Below are positions 8,074 through 14,988 of a stretch of 47,250 nucleotides of DNA, in pieces. The stretch is taken from the NCBI GenBank assembly GCA_021780905.1, contig JAJXXW010000023.1:1-47250 (forward strand). Direction: 5' to 3'. The DNA is from a bacterium (GTDB lineage: Bacteria > Verrucomicrobiota > Verrucomicrobiia > Limisphaerales > UBA11358). The notes under the pieces were generated by a model. It did no database searches and was not told the origin of the DNA. It was given only the letters and a program-made list of their open reading frames with translations. Position 1 is the stretch's first letter. Each line of letters starts with the position of its first letter. The position numbers and the translations under genes are program-made.

Positions 8074-9000
8074 ATGGAAAACGCAATAAACACAACGGGA
8101 AATTCCGCTCCATCACTTCACGAAAAATTGCAGAGTCTCGAAAAAATCATGAGCGAGCGGATTCGCGGACAGGCTCATGTCATCCCCCGCGTGGTGTCCG
8201 TGCTGCAACGCGGGGAGCTTGGGCTGACGAAATCAACCCGTCCGCGCGGCAGTTTCATGTTTCTCGGTCCAACCGGCGTCGGCAAGACCGAGATCACCCT
8301 GACGTTCACCGAATTTTTGTTCGGCGCGGACAAGCTTGCCCGCTTCGACATGAGCGAATATCAGACGCAAGAATCTCTGGGTGTCCTGCTCGGCGCACGG
8401 TTGGGCGAGCGCGGCACGTTGGGCATGGCCTACGACAAATCGCCCAGCGGCACTTTGCTTTTCGATGAAATAGAAAAGGCGCATCCGCGCGTGCTGGATG
8501 TATTCCTGCAAATCCTGGATGCCGCCCGCGTGACGATGGCCAGCGGCGATACGCTGGATTTTTCCAATCATTACATTGTGCTGACTTCCAACATTGGCGC
8601 GGCGGAGATTTTGCATGTTCAACATTCCACCCAGGCAACCATGGAACGCCACGTTCTGACGCGGGCGCAACAATCCCTGCGCCCGGAAATTTTCGCCCGC
8701 ATCACGGAAAAACTCGTTTTCAACCGGCTGACTTATGACGATCAACTGGAAATCGCCCGCCTGTTGCTGGCCAATGAATTGAAATTCCTACGGGAGAAAG
8801 GCCATGAACTCGTGCCGACGGACGCGGTTCTCCCGTTTCTGGTGCGGCGGGGTTATCACCCGCGTCTTGGTGCCCGGCCCATGCGGGATGCGGTTGAGAA
8901 ATGTATCGGGGACGCGCTTGCCGATTTCCTGTTGCTGGGAAAAAATGCCGGCGGCGCACTCGATGTGAACGAGCCGCACGGCTGTCTGGTCATTCGCTGA
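8074..9000 (+). CDS. Single-ring Clp/Hsp100-type AAA+ ATPase next to the T4SS
   Basis: 308 aa, matching only the second (D2) ATPase module of ClpA/ClpB: Walker A GPTGVGKT at 65-72, FDMSEYQ with the pore-loop region following, Walker B TLLFDEIEKAH at 127-137, sensor 1 TSN at 171-173, the arginine-finger region SLRPEIFARI at about 201-210, and the D2-small domain with the sensor 2 motif GARPMRDAVE at 266-275. The ClpB N domain, the D1 ring and the middle coiled coil are absent, and there is no ClpX zinc finger. Family members thread proteins through a hexameric pore. Divergent location to the T4SS operon suggests substrate unfolding or remodelling for conjugation; that is inference. Confidence 0.85.
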   Translation: MENAINTTGNSAPSLHEKLQSLEKIMSERIRGQAHVIPRVVSVLQRGELGLTKSTRPRGSFMFLGPTGVGKTEITLTFTEFLFGADKLARFDMSEYQTQESLGVLLGARLGERGTLGMAYDKSPSGTLLFDEIEKAHPRVLDVFLQILDAARVTMASGDTLDFSNHYIVLTSNIGAAEILHVQHSTQATMERHVLTRAQQSLRPEIFARITEKLVFNRLTYDDQLEIARLLLANELKFLREKGHELVPTDAVLPFLVRRGYHPRLGARPMRDAVEKCIGDALADFLLLGKNAGGALDVNEPHGCLVIR

Positions 9001-9001
9001 A

Positions 9002-9280
9002 TTATTGTCTGGTCGCAGCGCGCTGCCGTCGCGCGGCGAGCCGCGCGGCCTTGGCCGCTTTGCGCGTGCGCAATTTCTCCATCTGGGTTTTTGATGCTTT
9101 GCTGCGTTTCATCCACCAAAAGACATCGTAAATTCGGGCGGTGTCTTTGGTGCGCCGGCCATGTTCGCGGATGGTGATGAGATCGCCTCTCTCAAAGGCG
9201 ACAACCAGTTTGCGCCGGCTATTACCATAACCATATTCTTCAACGGTCACACGCTGAATGGTCTTTTTAATGGGTATCAT
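9002..9280 (-). CDS. Hypothetical basic protein
   Basis: 92 aa. The first 55 residues (IQRVTVEEYGYGNSRRKLVVAFERGDLITIREHGRRTKDTARIYDVFWW) look like a small beta-rich domain; the last 30 are strongly basic and Ala/Arg-rich (KLRTRKAAKAARLAARRQRAA), which suggests nucleic-acid binding. I do not recognise the family. Its ATG overlaps the stop of the 208-aa gene upstream (ATGA at 9277-9280), so the two are co-translated. It converges with the Clp-like ATPase gene, with 1 bp between stops. Confidence 0.6.
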   Translation of the reverse strand: MIPIKKTIQRVTVEEYGYGNSRRKLVVAFERGDLITIREHGRRTKDTARIYDVFWWMKRSKASKTQMEKLRTRKAAKAARLAARRQRAATRQ

Positions 9281-9903
9281 AATGCAAAATCAATTTGTTG
9301 TGGCTGGTTGGTTTCGTTGGTTTTCTGCGCCAACAAACGGCACATTTCCCCTTGCGTGCTGGGCATGGCTCGCGCCCCACATTCCACTAGTTCTTTGAAC
9401 CGCGCTTCGCGTCCGTTCGCGGATTGCGGGTCGAACCGATTGCCAATAAACTCCGTGTAGGTGCAACCGGATGCGAAATATCCGCCATCGGCATACAGGA
9501 CACGGCATTGATACCGCCATTCTTCAACGGCCGGATCGGACGCCACGAAAATGGTTTTATTTCCAAGCCGGAACGCCTTTCCCTTGTAAGTCACCGTTTT
9601 ACCTTCGTAGTAATATGGCACACTGTTCCGTTCCTCATATTCGTCGGGATGAATCAGCGGATAGGCGTTCACTTCGGCATGAAGCCATTTGGAAAAACCG
9701 CCGCCGTTGGTGTAAAGACGACCTTCATGCGTGAACCCTTTCACTCGTGGCATGGTGTCCGCCGAATAAGCGTCGGAAATATCCCCCTCCGGCACACGCC
9801 ATAGGCCGCAGGAAAACCGCCGCCACGGGGTCACAATGCGGGCGACTTCGAGGGTTTGCTCAAGCTCGTGGGATTCGTGGATATGATGTTTATTGAGATT
9901 CAT
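9277..9903 (-). CDS. Hypothetical protein, mobile-element accessory gene
   Basis: 208 aa, soluble, no signal peptide or membrane segment. Visible features are a His-rich start (NKHHIHESHE), a FSKWLHAEVNAYPLIHPDEYEERN stretch and Cys-containing segments (QCRVLYADGGYFASGCTYTEF), ending in a polar Gln-rich tail. I do not recognise a family and see no catalytic signature. It lies between a DUF932 gene and a small basic-protein gene; such genes are common on plasmids and integrative elements, so a role in element maintenance is possible, without direct support. Confidence 0.6.
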   Translation of the reverse strand: MNLNKHHIHESHELEQTLEVARIVTPWRRFSCGLWRVPEGDISDAYSADTMPRVKGFTHEGRLYTNGGGFSKWLHAEVNAYPLIHPDEYEERNSVPYYYEGKTVTYKGKAFRLGNKTIFVASDPAVEEWRYQCRVLYADGGYFASGCTYTEFIGNRFDPQSANGREARFKELVECGARAMPSTQGEMCRLLAQKTNETNQPQQIDFAL

Positions 9904-9920
9904 AATCTTTTGATGAAGTT

Positions 9921-9950
9921 GGGCGTTCCCGCCTTGCGGCGGAAACGCCC
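9921..9950 (-). terminator. Strong stem-loop between DUF932 gene and 208-aa gene
   Basis: GGGCGTTCCCGCC and GGCGGAAACGCCC pair over 13 positions with one mismatch and a TTGC loop. It lies 9 bp after the DUF932 gene stop (9959) and 18 bp before the next gene's start (9903) on the minus strand. No clear T-run follows, so it may be a weak terminator or an mRNA-end stabiliser. Confidence 0.5.
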
Positions 9951-9958
9951 GTTGTTCT

Positions 9959-10804
9959 CTACTCGGCCAGTGTGATTACCTCGTAGTTGGCCACCCGCTC
10001 GGCGAGGTTCCACAGTTCCCGGTTCAGCCGGATGTTCTGGTCAAGGCCGGCAATCGCACGAGTGCGCGGGAACCGGCGTCCATCCTGACGGCGACGGGAA
10101 AAGTCGCGTTGCCCGCCCCGGAGCAAATTTTCCTGGACACGGTTGAAAACGTGCCAGAGGTCGTCGCCCTTATCCTCCCAACGGCGAGAATCCAACAGTT
10201 TATTGGCATTGATCGGAGCTTGGCTCACGTCGTCAAACCGCAACCGCAACGCCGCGCCCGCGAAGGTTTCCAGTTCGGTGCTGTTAAGCTGCCGGTTCTT
10301 AAACGTCTCGACCCGCGACGTAATGGCCGGAAGGCCGTCCAGCAATTTGAAGCTGGCTTCAATCACTTCGTCGGGCGTAAAACCACTGTGCCGGATGCTG
10401 ACGCGCTCAAAAGTGCTGTCAGAAACAATCATCCCATTGCCACACACAAACCGGAACAAACCGGCCTGCAACTGGTAGGCGCTGGAACGGTCGTGCGAAT
10501 TGAGCAGAACCAATTCCGGCGTATATTCCCCGACAACGGCCTGCACGTCCCGGCGTTGAAACCGGAGCAGGTGCTTTTGAAAACCCCGGCGGTCGTCCAA
10601 ACGGACAAGCTGCTGTGATGCTTCCACTGGCGACCAGCCCGCCTCCCGCAACTTGGAAACCACTTGGGCAGTCGGAACAAACGCATACCGCTCGCTCACG
10701 TCGGCCTGCGGCGCAACCGCAAACACGGACGGAGCCACGGCACAGATTTGGTCATCGGCCAGTTCAGTGCGTTTGATGAATGATGTATTACGAGTAGTGA
10801 ACAT
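9959..10804 (-). CDS. DUF932 (phage/plasmid-like) protein
   Basis: 281 aa. The layout FVPTAQVVSKLREAGWSPVEASQQLVR, then LVLLNSHDRSSAYQLQAGLFRFVCGNGMIVSD, then FKNRQLNSTELETFAGAALRLRF and the closing NRVQENLLRGG with Leu-rich C-terminus, is typical of the DUF932 family found on plasmids, prophages and integrative elements. The biochemical function of the family is not established. The gene follows the ~750-bp gene-free stretch and is followed by a stem-loop at 9921-9950. Its presence supports reading 1-11.5 kb as part of a mobile element. Confidence 0.8.
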   Translation of the reverse strand: MFTTRNTSFIKRTELADDQICAVAPSVFAVAPQADVSERYAFVPTAQVVSKLREAGWSPVEASQQLVRLDDRRGFQKHLLRFQRRDVQAVVGEYTPELVLLNSHDRSSAYQLQAGLFRFVCGNGMIVSDSTFERVSIRHSGFTPDEVIEASFKLLDGLPAITSRVETFKNRQLNSTELETFAGAALRLRFDDVSQAPINANKLLDSRRWEDKGDDLWHVFNRVQENLLRGGQRDFSRRRQDGRRFPRTRAIAGLDQNIRLNRELWNLAERVANYEVITLAE

Positions 10805-11553
10805 ATATTTGCCTTTCTTTCAGTTTGTTGTTGTTTTCGTTTTGTTCGCGCAGCGACAGGTGCTCGCGATGAAAACTTAAAAGAAGGGCCTTGGCGTTGA
10901 CGGAAAAGTCACAGAAGGAACGGAAGCCACGAACCGTAGATTCTTGACGTTTCCGGCAACGCCATATAATCGCCCTGGCTTCTCATCGCGCTGTGTGGCC
11001 CACCTCAATACCTTCCACGACGCCATGCGCCAGATCACCGGCACATAATCCAGCCGCTGGCGTCATAACGCTACGACGCCAGTTCGGCCAAAAGCCGGTG
11101 CAACGGCAAAATCCCGGCCTTACGATGCCAATGAGGTGAGAAATCTCCCGGTCACTTGAAAATCTAAATATGGGCCATCCGGGTCATAACCTTACGATCG
11201 GAGCACGGCTATTCGGCTACGAATTACGATGGGAGTGCGGTCAAACGTCCAAAAACTTATGACGCCAATCCGGCAGTTTTTACGATGTCAAAAAAGTTCG
11301 TAACAGGTTCTGGGAAATTGTCCATGAAATCGAAAATGGCTTCGGTCAGTGGTCGGCGGGCGGGAAAAGTGAAGTGAAGAACGGCGCGGGAGCAAAGTCG
11401 AAACGCAACGCCGCCGACCGCTGACGGAAGCGGACGCGGCTGCGTTTCCAACTTTTCGCGCGGGACGAGCGGGCGGGAAATGACGAAGGCGGGCCGCAGT
11501 GACATTAGCGCGGCCGCCGTGTCAGTTCCCGCCCGTTGGTTCCGGCGGCTTAC
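10805..11553. other. 749-bp gene-free region with recurring TTACGATG-type motifs
   Basis: No convincing gene. Related heptamers recur on the plus strand: TACGACG at 11072, TACGATG at 11121, TACGATC at 11193, TACGATG at 11225, TATGACG at 11258 and TACGATG at 11281. Two carry the longer context GTCATAAC(G/C)(C/T)TACGA (11063 and 11183). The spacing is irregular (23-72 bp). The right part (11350-11535) is GC-rich with direct GGGCGGGAAA copies at about 11354 and 11469 and an inverted TTCCCGCCCG at about 11525. Iteron-like motifs beside a DUF932 gene and a conjugation operon could mark an origin of replication or transfer; this is inference. Confidence 0.35.
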
Positions 11554-12390
11554 TTACTCCAGATTGATAAACAGATGGCTCTCTCTTATATCCCTTTCGT
11601 CCGGCAACAATGCACCGCCTCGTTTCTCGCATAAATCCTGACAAATCTTTCGCAGTGCCTTCCGTTTTGCCGACGCCTTTGGCAGTTTTACCAATAGCCG
11701 GTCGGTAAATTGTTTTCCGCGTCTGCCCTCATAAATGACAGCAGCAATGACGGCTTCCGCACCGGCAGCGTAAAGCGTCTCCACAAATTTAAGCGCCGCC
11801 TTTGGCGTCCGAAACCTTGCGGGCGAACGAAGATCAGGATTTTTGGCCGCACTCAACCATTGCCGGGCCTCGGCGTGATTTTTTTCCAAAAGGGATTCGA
11901 TAAATAATCCATGCTCCTTGCGTTTCAAAGCCGACCCTTCGCGGGCAACTCGGCCTGCCGGTTGTCTGTCGGGTTGTGGCCAATCAGGATGCTTCCGGGC
12001 GGCTTTCAAATAAGCGGTGCGGGTTACGTCCACGTTGCTGATGTAGTAAGTCTCCTGAACCAGCGTGCCGTCTCGCAGCCAAAGCCGCATCCGTCCGAAA
12101 AATTTGCCGTTAAATGAATTTATCTCCAGCCGCAACTTTCCGTTTTGATGCCAGTAATGCTGCGTGCCGGTGCCGTGGTTCATGGTAAAGGAACCGAGCA
12201 GATGTCCGCTTTCATCCCATTGGCGGCTGGTGCCATGCAAACGACCGTGGTGGCAGCGTAATTCCTGGGCGAGTTGGCCGTTATGGTGCCAGGTGCGATT
12301 TTGACCGTGGCACTCCCCTCTCGCCTCCCTGATCTCCGCGTGGACGCGGTCGTTACGGAAATAAAATCGTTTTATGCGAAGTTTTGACAT
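11554..12390 (-). CDS. YwqK/MORN-repeat protein (antitoxin-family-like)
   Basis: 278 aa. Residues about 20-118 are a run of MORN/YwqK-type beta-hairpin repeats (GQNRTWHHNGQLAQEL, HGTSRQWDESGHLLGSF, GTQHYWHQNGKLRLEI, FGRMRLWLRDGTLVQE). A basic linker follows, then a C-terminal domain (FRTPKAALKFVETLYAAGAEAVIAAVIYEG...LPDERDIRESHLFINLE) seen with these repeats in related proteins as far as I can judge. The YwqK family is annotated as immunity to the YwqJ-type deaminase toxin, so this may be the last immunity-type gene of the toxin array; direct evidence is lacking. No signal peptide. Confidence 0.65.
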   Translation of the reverse strand: MSKLRIKRFYFRNDRVHAEIREARGECHGQNRTWHHNGQLAQELRCHHGRLHGTSRQWDESGHLLGSFTMNHGTGTQHYWHQNGKLRLEINSFNGKFFGRMRLWLRDGTLVQETYYISNVDVTRTAYLKAARKHPDWPQPDRQPAGRVAREGSALKRKEHGLFIESLLEKNHAEARQWLSAAKNPDLRSPARFRTPKAALKFVETLYAAGAEAVIAAVIYEGRRGKQFTDRLLVKLPKASAKRKALRKICQDLCEKRGGALLPDERDIRESHLFINLE

Positions 12391-12565
12391 TTTCGCAATT
12401 CAATTATGTTGTCAGTGATGACTGGCTTTGGTATTTTTGATTATAGCGCATCAACGTAATTTGTTCAACAATGCCCGGCAAAAGTGCAGATGTTAGCTTC
12501 AGCCAAACGATGACCGGATTCTTCAAGGGAGAGTTATTTCATTATCTCAAAAAGCTCATAGGCGT

Positions 12566-12883
12566 TCATGGTTTTTTTGGGCTTAATTTTGAGTTTGAAA
12601 CTGGTGCCGGAGCCAAAACGGGCGATCCTTTTGTAGCTATTGGCTGCAAAACAATCACGCCTTCAACTGGCTGTTTCAACGCTTTTTGCCGCACCAAAAC
12701 GAGGTTGGACACTGATGCCGGCGGTGATGGGAGTGTTGGTCTTGACGAACTGACCAGGCTGGCTGAATTATTTTTCGGCAAGGTCACCAGCTTATTGGTC
12801 AATAAGTTTTGAGCAGATGCGATTTTTAGATTCAAAACAAGCATTGATACGCCTGCAAACAAGAGAAGCCTTGATGTTTTCAT
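12566..12883 (-). CDS. Small secreted protein of unknown function
   Basis: 105 aa with a Sec signal peptide (MKTSRLLLFAGVSMLVLNLKIASA, likely cleavage before QNLLTN). The mature part is low-complexity, rich in Ser, Pro, Val and Leu, with a basic end (SNSKLSPKKP). No recognised domain. It follows the 136-aa secreted protein gene by 27 bp in the same orientation. It may be a periplasmic or surface peptide of the array; no function is proposed. Confidence 0.5.
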   Translation of the reverse strand: MKTSRLLLFAGVSMLVLNLKIASAQNLLTNKLVTLPKNNSASLVSSSRPTLPSPPASVSNLVLVRQKALKQPVEGVIVLQPIATKGSPVLAPAPVSNSKLSPKKP

Positions 12884-12910
12884 AGATTTAATTTTAGATT
12901 TGTCCCTGCC

Positions 12911-13321
12911 TCATTTTTTGGTTGATACAATTGTTACTTCCTTTTGCGGGCTTGCAAATTTGCCGCCAGCTAAGACTATCCGGCTGAATGAGATTTTGGC
13001 GGTGAGGTTCGTCGTCGTGAACGGCTGCGGACTGGTCACCACAAAATTGAAGGTCGTTCCTTGATTCGGTGCCAAGGCGTGCCGTTCCTTCGTGCCGCCA
13101 ATCACCCAACGGCTGGACTCGCCCACCAGCTTGCCTTGCTCGTTCAGCAAGAAGCACATGGCCCGCGCCGATTCCACCTGATTCGCCAGGTTGTTGGTCA
13201 TGGCCAGTTTCACAACGGCCTTTTGGCCGATGATCTTGGGCGATGAAACAGTGACGGTAAGCTGGGCTTGCACTGTCAGCAACCCGAAGAACAGGCATGT
13301 GAGAATTTGAGTGGTTTTCAT
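12911..13321 (-). CDS. Secreted beta-rich protein of unknown function
   Basis: 136 aa from the ATG at 13321; an in-frame TTG six bases upstream is an alternative. The signal peptide MKTTQILTCLFFGLLTVQA is followed by QLTVTVSSPKIIGQKAVVKLAMTNNL..., a pattern of short beta strands like an immunoglobulin-type or FxLYD-like domain. No catalytic motif. The start lies 2 bp after the stop of the 90-aa reading frame upstream, so the pair could be coupled. Position inside the toxin/immunity array suggests a periplasmic partner or immunity role, but only by context. Confidence 0.55.
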   Translation of the reverse strand: MKTTQILTCLFFGLLTVQAQLTVTVSSPKIIGQKAVVKLAMTNNLANQVESARAMCFLLNEQGKLVGESSRWVIGGTKERHALAPNQGTTFNFVVTSPQPFTTTNLTAKISFSRIVLAGGKFASPQKEVTIVSTKK

Positions 13322-13323
13322 TT

Positions 13324-13596
13324 TCAAAATTGACTGGCGAAACGCTTTGGCTCATTCAAGGTGTGAACATAGCTGGGATGGTCGCCGCCATGACCGAAAG
13401 CGAACCGTGGGGCGAGAGTGAAGAACTCCAAAGCCACATCTGGTTGATCGGGACAGCAGCACGAGGCGGGCAAGGCGTTTGGCGGTTCAGTCTGATGTAG
13501 GCGAGCTTTCACTTGGTTCGTAGCCGAGAAGCCAGACCAGCGTTTAATTTTCATTGGCTCAGGGCATGCATTGGTTGATGTGTCGAGTTCAATCAT
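13324..13596 (-). pseudogene. Remnant of an orphan-tip leader, or a small unknown gene
   Basis: 90-aa frame. Its first residues (IELDTSTNAC...MKIKR) match the sequence just before and at the start of the WHH orphan-tip gene (VELDTLTNAG-MKIN); at DNA level ACCAATGCA(T/G)GC and the preceding bases are shared with 16110-16140 and 17857-17880. The rest (PASCCCPDQPDVALEFFTLAPRFAFGHGGDHPSYV) is not recognised and has no signal peptide, RHS core or tip. I read it as a decayed cassette leader; a real 90-aa gene coupled to the next gene is the alternative. Confidence 0.4.
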
Positions 13597-13641
13597 TCGA
13601 GTGCAGTTGGCGAGGGCCGGTCAAGAGGTTTTCCATTCTCG

Positions 13642-14205
13642 CTAATGTTTAATTCTGAAAAGTTGCGCGTTTTTAACTTCGCGAATCGAACGTGTTTTTT
13701 TGTTTGGAAAATCTGGCGGAAAAATATTACACACAATTTCTCTTTTGAGAATTCGCGCCAAAAAGTCCGTTAATTGCATATCAAATGTTTCCCAGTCAGG
13801 CCCTCGTGATTCATTTACCAAGATTGGCCATTTGTCGGGACTTCCTTTTGTAAGCCAATACAAACAATCGCCATTGCCTGTGGCACCGCAAGGCAAGAGG
13901 CATTCGCCTTCTGGAAAAAGCGCAAAAGGCACGTCGCTCGGGAATTGTTGCTTAATTTCCTTCAATGCGCCTATCCGAATGGGAATTTGCTTCAAAAGGT
14001 TCATCGTAGGCTTCTGCGCGAAAGGATTAAATATCCAAATGAAATCGCCAACATAGCCCGTTCCAAATGTTGTTATAAAATCGTGATAATCCGTTGGAAA
14101 TTTAATCCCGAGCCGTTCCTCGATGGAATCCCATTCTTCTTGTCGTCCAGCTTCAATAGGTGATAACGGCGGAATCAGTATGCGGGATAGATTTTCAATA
14201 CTCAT
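13642..14205 (-). CDS. SUKH (SMI1/KNR4) family immunity-type protein
   Basis: 187 aa, cytosolic. The sequence IEERLGIKFPTDYHDFITTFGTGYVGDFIWIFNPF, then FALFPEGECLLPCGATGNGDCLYWLTKG and WETFDMQLTDFLARIL, follows the SMI1/KNR4 (SUKH-1) plan: helix, (L/F)P.DY..F....G.G, then a beta sheet. SUKH proteins commonly neutralise toxin tips of contact-dependent and RHS systems, including WHH nucleases. No complete toxin gene directly precedes it: upstream is a 300-bp stretch with a truncated 73-aa gene copy and a short reading-frame remnant. It may be an orphan immunity gene kept after loss of its toxin. Confidence 0.75.
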   Translation of the reverse strand: MSIENLSRILIPPLSPIEAGRQEEWDSIEERLGIKFPTDYHDFITTFGTGYVGDFIWIFNPFAQKPTMNLLKQIPIRIGALKEIKQQFPSDVPFALFPEGECLLPCGATGNGDCLYWLTKGSPDKWPILVNESRGPDWETFDMQLTDFLARILKREIVCNIFPPDFPNKKTRSIREVKNAQLFRIKH

Positions 14206-14502
14206 AAGCTCAACTCCGCGATGACTTTTTTTACATGGTTACGACGAAATCGAAAAGAGTTTCACCTGTGTGTGATCTTGGATTTTGATACGGCCGTAAT
14301 CGGTATCAATCATGACGTTCCTGCACTGGCAATGTGTGCTGTCATTTGAACGAGATGGAACAAATAACCTCGCCACACGTCAAGCATTCATAAAATAGAT
14401 TGCTGCCCGCCGGATACGGTATTCCTCTTTCACTTGTTCGATGTTGGTCATTAATGTTTGGTTGCGACAAATTTGATTAGCGCTCATCATAAAGTGCCGC
14501 AG
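14206..14502 (-). other. Inter-cassette stretch with gene remnants
   Basis: About 300 bp without an intact gene. It contains the truncated copy of the 73-aa gene (14380-14451) inside a repeat shared with 18067-18131. After that copy a minus-strand frame runs from about 14377 to the stop at 14239; its last part reads VMIDTDYGRIKIQDHTQVKLFSISS and looks like the tail of a former protein. This is consistent with a decayed toxin or immunity cassette upstream of the orphan SUKH gene; inference. Confidence 0.4.
14380..14451 (-). pseudogene. Truncated copy of the 73-aa array gene
   Basis: A 23-codon frame starting MTNIEQVKEEYR, identical except for residue 2 to the start of the 73-aa gene at 17881-18102 (MVNIEQVKEEYR), then diverging to an early stop. 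The surrounding DNA 14416-14476 is nearly identical to 18067-18131, differing mainly by a 4-bp TTAA insertion after the ATG region. It marks a breakpoint of a cassette duplication or replacement. Confidence 0.65.
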
Positions 14503-14976
14503 CTAAATCATGTCAGGATCAATTGAAAGCGCATCAATGAAAGCTTCAAAAGATGGTGCGATGTCCACGATGGCAAACTTCTCGTCATGCACACATAACT
14601 TGACTGACGGTATTGATGGTTTTAGGTCAATGAAGAATTGGTTGCCTCCACCATCGTCCGCGAATGGAATCGTTTTTTCACCTAAAATCTTCCGCCATTT
14701 TTCCGTCGCATTCCATAGATTAGCAGCCGAATTTATATCACCATCAAGGTGGTAAAATCTGTTTACAGCCCATCTCGCCGCTAGTGGTCTGCCGATTGGT
14801 TCAATAGAATCAACTTGTGGGTGACCGCCATTCGAGTGCCGGAGCAACATGATATAGGATTCCGGCAGCATAACACCAAAGTGTGATTGAAACTCTTTAA
14901 GAGCTTCATTTGTTGGAGAAGGGCGTCCAACAGGTTTTCCCTTCTCGTTAATTTTAAGTTCTGAAAGATTACGCAT
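14503..14976 (-). CDS. SUKH (SMI1/KNR4) family immunity protein paired with the WHH tip
   Basis: 157 aa, cytosolic. SPTNEALKEFQSHFGVMLPESYIMLLRHSNGGHPQ is the hallmark SUKH-1 start (helix, LP.SY..LL...NGG), followed by a beta-rich part with IPFADDGGGNQFFIDL, the typical 'F..DGGGN.F.iDl' segment, and a final helix. It starts 12 bp after the stop of the WHH orphan-tip gene. WHH-type nuclease tips with SUKH immunity are a well-known pairing, so this is very likely the cognate immunity protein that blocks the nuclease in the producing cell. Confidence 0.85.
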   Translation of the reverse strand: MRNLSELKINEKGKPVGRPSPTNEALKEFQSHFGVMLPESYIMLLRHSNGGHPQVDSIEPIGRPLAARWAVNRFYHLDGDINSAANLWNATEKWRKILGEKTIPFADDGGGNQFFIDLKPSIPSVKLCVHDEKFAIVDIAPSFEAFIDALSIDPDMI

Positions 14977-14988
14977 AAATTCCTTAAT

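Noticed and set aside
11041..11300. Recurring TACGATG motifs as a possible CRISPR array.
   Set aside because: The units are only 7-18 bp, degenerate and irregularly spaced, unlike CRISPR repeats; no cas gene is near.
11257..11505. 82-codon minus-strand frame in the gene-free region.
   Set aside because: Pro/Arg/Leu-rich translation without domain or ribosome-binding site, overlapping repetitive GC-rich DNA and iteron-like motifs; more likely chance.
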